Source of the DNA: an uncultured Alphaproteobacteria bacterium
GTDB lineage: Bacteria > Pseudomonadota > Alphaproteobacteria > RF32 > CAG-239
Reading direction: 5' to 3'
NCBI GenBank assembly: GCA_946618745.1
Contig: CAMOLN010000003.1
Location: forward strand, 1-15,432
Length of the DNA stretch: 15,432 nt
Positions 5,252 to 13,193 of the stretch are shown here, one piece after another (within the stretch, counting starts at the first letter, position 1; each line of letters begins with the position of its first letter). The notes below the pieces were generated by a model. That model was not told the DNA's origin and searched no databases. It was given only the letters and a program-made list of their open reading frames with translations. A program made the position numbers and the translations under genes.

Positions 5252-5575
5252 ATGGAGAATAATGTTAATAATACCGCAGATAGCGAGGGAAAATACGAAA
5301 TTTTGCAAAATGCTAATGGCGAGATTTTGATCATGATAAAACAACGTCACGGTGGGCCGGAGAATCCGCGTTTTGTTTATGATGGAGGTGATACAGCTTT
5401 GCTTTATCGTAGTCGTGAGAGTTCGGTCTTTTTAGGCGGAATCAATGAAGAAGCACGCAACCCGTTAAAAGTGGTTGATGAGGTTGTCGTAGCTGAAATT
5501 GATGGTGAGGAAGTAGCTCGCGAATATTTGGTTCCGGTGCGCTTGGTTCGCGATTTGAAGGCTGTTTTAAATTAA
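5252..5575 (+). CDS. Small acidic soluble protein, function unknown
   Basis: 107 residues. The start is ATG 5252 with GAGGG 5 nt upstream. The N-terminus (1-13) is polar and Asn-rich. The rest alternates short hydrophobic strands with turns (YEILQNANGEILIMIKQ, ALLYRSRESSVFLGG, EVVVAEIDGEEV), suggesting a small all-beta fold. A basic C-terminal helix, VPVRLVRDLKAVL, follows. There is no signal peptide, membrane helix or cysteine. It has its own terminator, so it is probably transcribed separately from the complex I genes that follow. The composition matches its neighbours. I do not recognise the family. Confidence 0.75.
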   Translation: MENNVNNTADSEGKYEILQNANGEILIMIKQRHGGPENPRFVYDGGDTALLYRSRESSVFLGGINEEARNPLKVVDEVVVAEIDGEEVAREYLVPVRLVRDLKAVLN

Positions 5576-5597
5576 TTTTTAATGTATTAAATTTCTT

Positions 5598-5631
5598 AAA
5601 TAAGAGCTTGCTTTACAAGCTCTTATTTTAT
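5598..5631 (+). terminator. Terminator of the 107-residue gene
   Basis: A perfect 13-bp stem AAATAAGAGCTTG/CAAGCTCTTATTT with a 5-nt loop, 22 nt after the stop. The T-rich arm serves as the U-tract. The stem is symmetrical, so it could act in both directions. Confidence 0.75.
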
Positions 5632-5636
5632 ATAAA
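5608..5636 (+). promoter_or_regulatory. Candidate promoter of the nuoL-nuoM-nuoN-birA-rnj operon
   Basis: TTGCTT (5608-5613) and TATAAA (5631-5636) are exactly 17 nt apart. The -35 lies in the loop region and the spacer in the right arm of the upstream terminator. Transcription would start near 5643, leaving a leader of roughly 27 nt. Confidence 0.45.
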
Positions 5637-5669
5637 AGGACAAGTAAACAAGTTAAAGGTTATGCCGCA

Positions 5670-7289
5670 ATGGTTATAAATTTATTTATCGGACTCATTT
5701 TGATTTCCGCCGCTTCCACTCTCATTACTCAAGGTAAACGGCGTAAGATTTGGTCGATTCTGCTGCTAATTGCATTATGCGGTCTCTCTTGGATGGTTGT
5801 CCACGATTTGCACCTTGTCAACGATTCCGGCTTTATATATCAATGGCTTCCTTATCCTAAATTGCAGGCTGATTTTAATATATCGGCTTCTTTACGTATG
5901 CAACAAATGTTAACTCCAATGCTTTATTTGTTGGCGGTTGTAATAGTTTTCAATATAATAGATGTTAGAGAAGGTTATTCGCTTAATATCAGTGGGTTAA
6001 ACCTGCTATCTTTTATTATGATTATATTATTAGCCTCAGGTCACGATTTGTTTCAGCTTATGTTTGCCTCAGCCTTACTCTCAATCATTTGTTTTTATAT
6101 TCCCGATGATGCTCAGGCACGTCATAAACTTTTTATATATAATTTTTTAGCTGAAATGGCGTGTTTTACGGCATTATCTGTTGTATACAGTGCAGTTGGT
6201 TCTATTAGTCTGAATACTATAGAATCATATGGAGCCAAAATTCCTCATAAAGATTTTGTAGCCTGTCTGTTGCTGTTTTCCTTCGGTTGTAAGTCCGGAC
6301 TTATATTATTAAACGGACACTATAATGCACTGGCTTCACAGTCATTTAATCGCCTATGCAGTGTGTTTATTTTATCTTTACCGGTTTCTTCCTTGATTTT
6401 ATTATCCAAACTTTCTCCGTTAATCAGCGATTCTTTTTTTTCCGATGCTGTTAAATATTGGTGTTTATTAAGCTTTGTTGTGGCCGGAATCCGCATGCTG
6501 ATTACTTTTTCGCTCAATAGTAAAATTATTGCTTCAGCACAAATGTTTTATGCCGGAGCTTTTTATGATATATATGTTGATGGATCTGCTCTTTATACAA
6601 CAATGCCTAAGGTATTGAGCGTTATGTTGCTTTTTCTCTGCATGGTTTATTATATGCCGATGTCTGGTCTTCCTGCCTCCTTGTTGAAAATTAACAAATT
6701 ATTGCGGTTAATAATGGTTGTTACTGGTTTCAGTGTAATTTTCTTATGGATAAGCGATTCGCCTTATCTGCACCAATACTGGACAGCTTTTTATTATGCG
6801 GCAATTGTTGGATTTCTTATCCGCAGTTTGGTTATTGATAAAATATCAACAGATTTTCAACCGGAGGAGAAACGAAAATTTTTAGGTTGGATAATTATAT
6901 TGGCTTTATCAGTAATTATTTATATGATGGGGCTTAATAATTGGCAATCTTTGATAAAACTATGGGGGGTAAGTATTATATTTTCGGCTATTTCCTCTCA
7001 TTTATACGCTAAAATAGGTAAATTGGGAATTTGGAATTATAATTTTATCGAATTTCTTTATGACAAATTGTTAATTGTTCCGTTGAAGTTTTTCGGACGA
7101 ATATTATGGTTAGCTTTTGATTTTGTATTTATTGAACGCGGAGTTATAGGTTCAGCCGCTTCATTTGGAGAGTTTGCTTCAACCAAATTGCGCAATTTGC
7201 AAAATACCGATACACTTTTGTGGCTGCTTTGGTTAATAATAGGGGGAGTATGCTTGACAGTATTTGCAGGAGTTTGTGCTTATGACTAA
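5670..7289 (+). CDS. nuoL: NuoL-like antiporter subunit of complex I, shortened and divergent
   Basis: 539 residues against about 610-650 for typical NuoL, and almost wholly hydrophobic. The start is ATG 5670, with AAAGG about 10 nt upstream. Family assignment rests on the C-terminal anchor (about 454-528): FLYDKLLIVPLKFFGRILW, then KLRNLQ and a last helix, as in NuoL's WLYDKxFVKP end. It also rests on GCKSG (206-210) matching GKSAQ of helix 7. Against E. coli NuoL, channel Lys229 is kept as Lys208. Glu144 of the GWE motif aligns with Ala135, and His254 aligns with Phe233. The region between helices 8 and 12 appears shortened. In complex I this subunit forms the distal proton channel and the lateral helix; whether this copy pumps is doubtful. 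The gene overlaps nuoM by 8 nt. Confidence 0.75.
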   Translation: MVINLFIGLILISAASTLITQGKRRKIWSILLLIALCGLSWMVVHDLHLVNDSGFIYQWLPYPKLQADFNISASLRMQQMLTPMLYLLAVVIVFNIIDVREGYSLNISGLNLLSFIMIILLASGHDLFQLMFASALLSIICFYIPDDAQARHKLFIYNFLAEMACFTALSVVYSAVGSISLNTIESYGAKIPHKDFVACLLLFSFGCKSGLILLNGHYNALASQSFNRLCSVFILSLPVSSLILLSKLSPLISDSFFSDAVKYWCLLSFVVAGIRMLITFSLNSKIIASAQMFYAGAFYDIYVDGSALYTTMPKVLSVMLLFLCMVYYMPMSGLPASLLKINKLLRLIMVVTGFSVIFLWISDSPYLHQYWTAFYYAAIVGFLIRSLVIDKISTDFQPEEKRKFLGWIIILALSVIIYMMGLNNWQSLIKLWGVSIIFSAISSHLYAKIGKLGIWNYNFIEFLYDKLLIVPLKFFGRILWLAFDFVFIERGVIGSAASFGEFASTKLRNLQNTDTLLWLLWLIIGGVCLTVFAGVCAYD

Positions 7290-8718
7290 TCCTCTAATGA
7301 TGTTGTCTTTAATTGTTATAATACCCTTTTTGGGAATGTTGTTTGTTCTCACTTCTAAAGACGATTCTGCCGGTAATCATCACAATAGTTCCAATGTTGC
7401 CATATTTACTATTCTCTCCAATATCATCATGATATGGCAAATTTTTGCATTTGTGAAAAAAACTCAAAGCGGTATGCAATTGCAACAAAATATCAATTGG
7501 CTCGATTATCTCGGGGTTAATTTTGTTTTTGCCGTCGACAATATGTCATTGCTGCTCATTTTGGCTACTCATATAATCATTTTTGGCGGAATAATATTTA
7601 TTCGCGCCGAAAACATCAAACAAAAGGCAATGATGGCCTTCTCATTGTTGTTTCTCAGTATGACAACCGGATTGTTTATCAGTAATGATATTTTTTCATT
7701 TTTCATCTTTTACGAAGGAATGTTATTGCCGTTATTTATGTTAATAGGAATGCATGGTGATTTCAAAAAAAATTCTTTATTAAACGGATTTTTTATCTAT
7801 AACCTCGTTGGTTGTATAATATTTTTATTGGGAATTTTATGGTTATATAAAAATGATGGTGTGGTATCTATGGAAGCATTTGCTCGTCTCAATAGCAAAA
7901 AGACTTATATTCCGTGGATTTGGCTGGCCTTTACCATAGCATTTATGTTTCGTATACCCATTTGGCCGTTTCACTATTTTATTGCGGCTATCAATACCAA
8001 ATTACGCAACCCGTTGGTTTTTATAGAGGTTTCTTTGCTTCCTCTCAGCGGATTGTATGCTCTGTATCGTTTTTGGCCAAACTATATTCCGCTCGAAATA
8101 TCGCAATATTTTGTATGGATAAATGTTATTGGCGTCTTAACCATGTTATTTATCAGTTTGATCGGATTTGCCAATCCTGATTCACAATATCGGGTATTTT
8201 CTTATTCTACAATATACTATATCATGTATCTGTTGGGAATTTTCAGCCAAAACAAAAATATTTTTGCCAATCTTAATTATGCTCTTTTCGGATTTTTGTT
8301 GGTAATGGGAGGTTTGGAAGTAGTTACGGCTTATATTCGTCGCCAAGAGCTGTTGCATGGTAGCAGTTCACAAGGTTTTCTTTGTCGAGCAAGACATTTG
8401 TCGCTTATTTATAGTTTCTTGATATTTTCGGCTGTAGGTTTTCCGATATCTTCAATGTTTACTAACAATTTCTTGATATTATCACAGTTGTTATCGGTTA
8501 ATATTCATATGGGGGCGGTTTTGGCTTTATCGTGGTTGTTGGTTTCCATATCATTGATTACCGAAATGCTGCGATTAAAAACCGATAGCAAAGAGTGTTT
8601 TTTAGGTAAATCCGACGATTTGCCTAAAGATTGCTTTATCTTTATGTTGGTTATCATATTTATGTTGTTGATGTCTTTTATACATCCGCTGTGGTTTGTT
8701 GTTACTTCTGCAAATTAG
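7282..8718 (+). CDS. nuoM: NuoM-like antiporter subunit of complex I with altered proton channel
   Basis: 478 residues from ATG 7282, chosen over the upstream TTG 7264 because AGGAG (7268-7272) is then 9 nt away. It overlaps the nuoL stop, implying coupled translation. Family motifs: FAVDNMSLL, FYEGMLLPLFMLIG (helix 5), and FRIPIWPFHYF followed 31-40 residues on by YALYRF (helices 7-8), which aligns without gaps to E. coli NuoM. Glu144 is kept (Glu145). Lys234 becomes Arg224, Lys265 becomes Leu255 next to a proline, and Glu407 becomes Asn396. The HTWLPDAHxEAPT block is lost (HYFIAAINTKLRN), and the KRxxAYSSxxHxG motif is reduced to YRVFSYSTIYYIM. Inner membrane, proton-translocating arm. Confidence 0.85.
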   Translation: MTNPLMMLSLIVIIPFLGMLFVLTSKDDSAGNHHNSSNVAIFTILSNIIMIWQIFAFVKKTQSGMQLQQNINWLDYLGVNFVFAVDNMSLLLILATHIIIFGGIIFIRAENIKQKAMMAFSLLFLSMTTGLFISNDIFSFFIFYEGMLLPLFMLIGMHGDFKKNSLLNGFFIYNLVGCIIFLLGILWLYKNDGVVSMEAFARLNSKKTYIPWIWLAFTIAFMFRIPIWPFHYFIAAINTKLRNPLVFIEVSLLPLSGLYALYRFWPNYIPLEISQYFVWINVIGVLTMLFISLIGFANPDSQYRVFSYSTIYYIMYLLGIFSQNKNIFANLNYALFGFLLVMGGLEVVTAYIRRQELLHGSSSQGFLCRARHLSLIYSFLIFSAVGFPISSMFTNNFLILSQLLSVNIHMGAVLALSWLLVSISLITEMLRLKTDSKECFLGKSDDLPKDCFIFMLVIIFMLLMSFIHPLWFVVTSAN

Positions 8719-8727
8719 GAAAAAGAA

Positions 8728-10152
8728 ATGCTGTCACATTGGTTTATAATGTTACCGGAAATACTACTGGTTTTGTTTGTTATAATTGCCGGTCTCATTA
8801 GTCGCTATCGTAATGAAAAAACCCCAAAAACTTTTTTTACTTTAGCTCAATTTTTTCTGATATTATCATTGATATTTACCGTAATTTTCTACAATAAATC
8901 GGTATTTCCGACATTTTTGCAGAACACTCCTTTTATAACTTTATTCAAATCTTTTGCCTATATATTGTCTTTAGGTTGGTTATATTTATCGTCTAAATGG
9001 TTTCTCAACAAAAATAGACCGTCTGGTATGTTTTGCAGCATTATTTTTATGCAATTGCTATTGTTTGATGTTTTGGTATCATCAGTTTCTTTGTTGACTT
9101 TAAGTATGGTTGTACCATTAATATTTTTAAGTAATATTTGCTTAATAATGCGTCATTGGGATATTGACAAGGTAAAGCCGATAGCATTTCGTTACGCTGT
9201 TACATCGCTTATTTTTACTGTTGCTTTGTGGATTGCCGTAACCGTATTTTTCATTTTATCATCAAGTTTTACATATATTGAAGTGCAGAAATATTTAGCA
9301 TCTTGTTCTCATAATAATATTTACGTGCTTATAGCCGTGAGCTTCTTGGTTGCGGTTTTTATGTTTATGCTGGGACAGGCTCCTTTTCATATGTGGTTTT
9401 TAGATTTTATCGGCGGTGGTGTTTTGCCGGTATGCGGTTTTATTACTTTGGTTCCTCCGCTTATGGTCTTTTGCGCTCTTATCAATCTATTAAAAGATTG
9501 TTTGCTTCCTTTTAGCGATTATACTGGCTGTTTATTGATTTCTTTTGCAACTTTATCAATTATAATAGGTGCACTTTCCTCTAACGGTGAAAACAATATT
9601 CGTCGCCTTGTTGCCTATCTTACTATCTATTGTTGGGGTATTTGCCTTATAAGTTTGACGGATTTATCTTCATCATCAATTATTGCCTCGTTTGCATATA
9701 TTATTACCTCAACCCTATCATTTGCCGGAGTTTATGCCGTATTTTTGGGATTCAAATTTCACGGTGAATATTTAAGTGATTTTGATAGTATTAAAGGTTT
9801 TGCCAACTCTCGTCCTTATATGGCGGCAGCTTTAATGATTTTTATGTTTTCTTTTATCGGAATTGCCCCTACTTTCGGCTTATCCGGCTATATGTTGGTT
9901 ATCAATAATTTATTGATCAATTCGGCTTGGCTAAAACTTATTATTCTGATTGCCGGTATGTTTATCATCACCCGATCCTGTTTAAGTATTATTCGCGCTG
10001 TTTATTTCAACAACACTTATCGAAGCTATGATCGTCCCGATAAGTCTGTTTATATTTGTTTATTCATTATTGTAACCATAATATTTTTATCATTATTTAA
10101 TCCTAATTGGCTTATGCGCAATGCCGTTATAGTTATTGGAGGTATCGGCTAG
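8728..10152 (+). CDS. nuoN: NuoN-like antiporter subunit of complex I lacking the channel charges
   Basis: 474 residues, about the usual length (E. coli 485). It begins 9 nt after nuoM with AGGAAAAAG before ATG. Recognisable motifs: APFHMW (218-223) for the family's VPFHMW, NNIRRLVAY (289-297) for NIKRLLAYSS, and FSFIGIAP (374-381) for FSLAGIPP. Ungapped alignment around these shows Lys217 as Met214, Lys247 as Pro244, Lys395 as Tyr388, and Glu133 as about Pro130. The TPDVYEGAP loop is FLDFIGGGV. All four intramembrane charges used by NuoN for proton transfer are therefore missing, while the hydrophobic segments and length are retained. A structural role without pumping is one reading; lineage-specific rerouting is another. 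Confidence 0.85.
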   Translation: MLSHWFIMLPEILLVLFVIIAGLISRYRNEKTPKTFFTLAQFFLILSLIFTVIFYNKSVFPTFLQNTPFITLFKSFAYILSLGWLYLSSKWFLNKNRPSGMFCSIIFMQLLLFDVLVSSVSLLTLSMVVPLIFLSNICLIMRHWDIDKVKPIAFRYAVTSLIFTVALWIAVTVFFILSSSFTYIEVQKYLASCSHNNIYVLIAVSFLVAVFMFMLGQAPFHMWFLDFIGGGVLPVCGFITLVPPLMVFCALINLLKDCLLPFSDYTGCLLISFATLSIIIGALSSNGENNIRRLVAYLTIYCWGICLISLTDLSSSSIIASFAYIITSTLSFAGVYAVFLGFKFHGEYLSDFDSIKGFANSRPYMAAALMIFMFSFIGIAPTFGLSGYMLVINNLLINSAWLKLIILIAGMFIITRSCLSIIRAVYFNNTYRSYDRPDKSVYICLFIIVTIIFLSLFNPNWLMRNAVIVIGGIG

Positions 10153-10859
10153 TGTGTAGTAAATATATTGGTAATTGGCAATGGTTTGATTATCCTGTTT
10201 TAGGCTCAACCAACGATTTTGCACTTAATTACACTCCCGTATTTCCAAACACGCATATAATTTTCACGGCACAATCTCAGTTAAACGGCCGAGGAAGGCG
10301 AGGGCGACAATGGTTTTCTCCGCTTGGTAATTTGTATATGAGTCAGTTATTTTTTTCACCGCTTCCGGTTAATCAGATGGTTTATATAATTTCCTTAAGC
10401 TTGGTTCAAGCTATTGAAAGTTTTAATCCGAAGTGTCACTTGCAAATAAAATGGCCCAACGACATAATTATAAATGATTGCAAAATTTGCGGTATTTTGA
10501 TTGAGAAAAGACCGGATAATGCTTATGTGGCAGGAATTGGCGTTAATTTAACTCAAGCTCCGCAAGATACAACGTCTTATCCTGCAGCATCCCTCCAAGA
10601 TTTCGATATTATTATTTCCCGCCAAGAATTTATTCATGCATATATTACAATGTTTGAACAAAATATTACCAAAGATTTCAAAGAGATAATTAACGAATTT
10701 TTACATCGAGCTTATCGTTTACACCAAAACATTACCGTTAATTCAGCCAAAGAAAAATTTTTTGGTCAATTTATAGGTATTGACGAAAATGGATTTTTGT
10801 TGTTAAAACAAGAGCAAGAGATTATAAGTATTAATACCGGAGAAATTTTATTTTCATAA
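10152..10859 (+). CDS. birA: Biotin--[acetyl-CoA-carboxylase] ligase, catalytic form without DNA-binding domain
   Basis: 235 residues. It activates biotin with ATP and transfers it to the carboxyl carrier lysine of biotin enzymes in the cytosol. I chose GTG 10152: it overlaps the nuoN stop (TAGTG), has GGAGG 9 nt upstream, and leaves the conserved GSTND at residues 18-22; there is no in-frame ATG before the motifs. Visible motifs: GRGRRGRQW (46-54, biotinyl-AMP loop), SPLGNLYMS, KWPNDI (100-105), KICGIL with the biotin-contacting Lys111, and GIGVNL (128-133). The C-terminal domain (about 190-235) is short and SH3-like. The helix-turn-helix of E. coli BirA is absent, as in most alphaproteobacterial ligases, so it should not be a repressor. 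Position after nuoN is the conserved alphaproteobacterial order. Confidence 0.93.
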   Translation: MCSKYIGNWQWFDYPVLGSTNDFALNYTPVFPNTHIIFTAQSQLNGRGRRGRQWFSPLGNLYMSQLFFSPLPVNQMVYIISLSLVQAIESFNPKCHLQIKWPNDIIINDCKICGILIEKRPDNAYVAGIGVNLTQAPQDTTSYPAASLQDFDIIISRQEFIHAYITMFEQNITKDFKEIINEFLHRAYRLHQNITVNSAKEKFFGQFIGIDENGFLLLKQEQEIISINTGEILFS

Positions 10860-10874
10860 AATAAGGAAGAATTA

Positions 10875-12539
10875 ATGATAGAAGGATTTAATGAAAAAGG
10901 AATTTATTTTATTGCGTTAGGCGGTGCCGAAGAAGTCGGATATAATATGTTCGCCTATATTGTTGATGGAAAAATAATTGTTGTTGATGCCGGCTACGGC
11001 TTTTTGCAAGATGATTATCCCGGAATGGAGATGGGGTTAGCCGATGCCTCGTTTTTAGAAACTTATCGCGACGATATTGAGGCCATGTTTGTAACTCATG
11101 GTCATGAAGATCATTTCGGAGCAATCGGTCATGTTTGGCCCCAACTCCAATGCCCGCTCTATGCCACGGATTTCACTTTAGGTCACATCAAAGATCGTCT
11201 TAAAGAACATCATATTACTGATTTTTCGCGTCTTTATTCGGTTAATAATAACCCTAAAGTTGAATTAAATAATTTTATGGTGGAATTTGTGCCGATAGTT
11301 CACTCTTGTCCGCAAAGCTCCGCTTTGTTAATACATACGGTTTACGGAACGGTTTTTCACGCTACCGATTGGCGATTTGATGATGATAAAACCGGTATGT
11401 TACATACCGACTTTAATCTTTTACAACAAGCCGCCAAGGAAGGAATAGATATTTATGTCGGTGATTCCACCAATATGTCAAATTCTCACACTGAGCCGAG
11501 CGAATATGAGATCCGGCAAAGTTTGATTGAATTGGTGCCGCAACTATCAAATACTGTTGTTGCCACTTGCTTTTCTTCCAATATTATGCGGCTTGAGAGC
11601 TTGATTCTGGCCGCCGCGGCTGCTAATCGCACTCCGGTTATCTGCGGACATTCTCTCAATCAAAACTATCAAATTGCTAAAGAATGCGGTTATTTGCAAA
11701 ACTGTCCCACGGCTTTTGATATTAAGCAGGCTAAAGACATACCGACAGATAAAATGTTATATATTTGTGCCGGTTCGCAGGGTGATTATCGTTCGGCCTT
11801 GAGTCGTATTGCCAACGGTGAGAGTAGTGATATCATCCTATCTCAAGGCGATAATATTATATTTTCTTCCAAAATAATTCCCGGTAACGAAGAAAAAATC
11901 GAGCGTATGCAGGAAAAATTACGTGATAAAGGCGTTAACGTCATATCTTCTGAAGAATATATGGTTCATGCGTCCGGTCATGCTACTCCTGATCAAATTT
12001 TACAAATGTATAATTTACTTAAACCTCGGGTAGTAATACCGGTTCACGGGGATAAACGCAATATCCGTAAACAACGTAAATTAGCTCAGGAAAACGGAGT
12101 AGGCGAGGTGTTGGTGGTGCGTAATGGTGATACTGTTTTATATCACGATGGTCAAGCCTCAATTGTTTCCGAAATTTTCACTCGCAAACTCGGGGTTGAT
12201 CGCAAAAGGTTGGTGGCTTTAGATGCTCAAGTTATTAAAAATCGCCGGCGCATAGCCTATAATTGTTCTGTATTTATCAGCGTTGTTTTTGATAATCATT
12301 GGCAAATGGTTGATTTGCAGATTGACTCGATTGATATTTTGGAAGAAGCGGAATTTGCCGAGCTTAAAGATGAAATAATCGCCGATATTCGAAAAGACAT
12401 TAGCAAAGAACTGGTTAAACTAAATTTCAAAGAAAATGCTGTTAAAGAATATTTGGCCGCCCGCATCCGTCGCCAAATATCCAAACGAACCGATATTAAA
12501 CCGGTAGTATTTATGCACTTTTGTCATCTGCCGGAATAA
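10875..12539 (+). CDS. rnj: Ribonuclease J
   Basis: 554 residues, the normal length. It is a metallo-beta-lactamase/beta-CASP nuclease with 5'-3' exonuclease and endonuclease activity on mRNA and rRNA precursors in the cytosol. Visible: HGHEDH (75-80), the zinc-binding HxHxDH; VHSCPQS (142-148), where HSxPxS is usual; ATDW with metal ligand Asp165; GDSTN (196-200); the beta-CASP region (about 210-355); and HASGHA (365-370) followed by PVHGD (389-393). The C-terminal domain runs from about 450 to the end. The start ATG has AAGGAAG 6 nt upstream, and the gene is 15 nt after birA, so it is in the same operon. Many alphaproteobacteria have coaX between birA and rnj; it is missing here. No hairpin terminator is evident after the stop. 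Confidence 0.93.
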   Translation: MIEGFNEKGIYFIALGGAEEVGYNMFAYIVDGKIIVVDAGYGFLQDDYPGMEMGLADASFLETYRDDIEAMFVTHGHEDHFGAIGHVWPQLQCPLYATDFTLGHIKDRLKEHHITDFSRLYSVNNNPKVELNNFMVEFVPIVHSCPQSSALLIHTVYGTVFHATDWRFDDDKTGMLHTDFNLLQQAAKEGIDIYVGDSTNMSNSHTEPSEYEIRQSLIELVPQLSNTVVATCFSSNIMRLESLILAAAAANRTPVICGHSLNQNYQIAKECGYLQNCPTAFDIKQAKDIPTDKMLYICAGSQGDYRSALSRIANGESSDIILSQGDNIIFSSKIIPGNEEKIERMQEKLRDKGVNVISSEEYMVHASGHATPDQILQMYNLLKPRVVIPVHGDKRNIRKQRKLAQENGVGEVLVVRNGDTVLYHDGQASIVSEIFTRKLGVDRKRLVALDAQVIKNRRRIAYNCSVFISVVFDNHWQMVDLQIDSIDILEEAEFAELKDEIIADIRKDISKELVKLNFKENAVKEYLAARIRRQISKRTDIKPVVFMHFCHLPE

Positions 12540-12615
12540 TAAACGGAAAATAAATACAAAATATGGATTGCTTTTTGTTTTTTTATAAACTAGTATTAGC
12601 CGAAATTAAGTTTTG

Positions 12616-12644
12616 TTATTAATAAAAAAATGGGGCTGTATAAT
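12616..12644 (+). promoter_or_regulatory. Candidate promoter of the polysaccharide operon, with a long leader
   Basis: TTATTA (12616-12621) and consensus TATAAT (12639-12644) are 17 nt apart in the 231-nt gap after rnj. The predicted leader of about 120 nt contains a 7-bp hairpin ACTTCGG/CTGAAGT (one wobble, 9-nt loop) without a U-tract. It also holds a 12-codon frame from ATG 12736 whose TGA overlaps the next start codon (ATGA). Confidence 0.4.
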
Positions 12645-12770
12645 GAAACAAAACCTTAATGTTTACTTCGGATAAATATTCTGAAGTTGGTGCACAAATA
12701 TGTTGGTAATAATATTAGAAGAATAAAAGGCATCTATGACAAATATGATAGAATGTGAAGGAAAAAGATT

Positions 12771-13193
12771 ATGATAATAGGTTATACCGCAGGTGTTTAT
12801 GATTTATTTCATATCGGGCATTTAAATTTGTTAAAAAATGCCAAGGCGCAATGTGATTACTTAATTGTCGGAGTTACCTCAGATGAGGCGGCTCAATATA
12901 AACATAAAACTCCTTTTATTCCTCAAGACGAACGTATGGAAATAGTCCGAGCCATCAAATATGTTGATGAAGTTGTTTTACAGGATGATTTGGATAAATT
13001 AAAGGCTTGGGACAAATACCATTATGATATTTTGTTTGTAGGTAGCGATTGGCAGGGAACCGATAAATGGAAACGATACGAGGCTGAACTTAAATTAAAA
13101 GGCTCCAAAGTTGTTTACCTTCCCTATACTCAAAGAACCAGTTCCACAATCTTACAAAACACCTTAAAAAAATTTAATGAGGAAGTGGCATAA
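12771..13193 (+). CDS. TagD-like glycerol-3-phosphate (or related) cytidylyltransferase
   Basis: 140 residues, the normal size. It is a nucleotidyltransferase of the cytidylyltransferase-like family, which joins CTP to a phospho-alcohol to give, for instance, CDP-glycerol. Visible: GYTAGVYDLFHIGH (4-17) with the catalytic HxGH; VGVTSDE (33-39); the helix DERMEIVRAIKYVDEVV (53-69); GSDWQG (91-96); and YTQRTSSTIL (119-128), standing for TagD's RTxGISTT but lacking the xGI. The substrate is therefore uncertain: glycerol-3-phosphate, another polyol phosphate, or an ethanolamine-type phosphate. GAAGGA precedes the start. The TAATG overlap with the next glycosyltransferase indicates translational coupling and a role in surface polysaccharide carrying a phospho-alcohol. 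This is inference from context. Confidence 0.85.
   Translation: MIIGYTAGVYDLFHIGHLNLLKNAKAQCDYLIVGVTSDEAAQYKHKTPFIPQDERMEIVRAIKYVDEVVLQDDLDKLKAWDKYHYDILFVGSDWQGTDKWKRYEAELKLKGSKVVYLPYTQRTSSTILQNTLKKFNEEVA

Noticed and set aside
7914..8180. Internal frame inside nuoM, and antisense frames at 6320-6517, 10909-11124 and 12296-12484
   Set aside because: All lie within well-supported genes (nuoM, nuoL, rnj) and show no domain or start signal.
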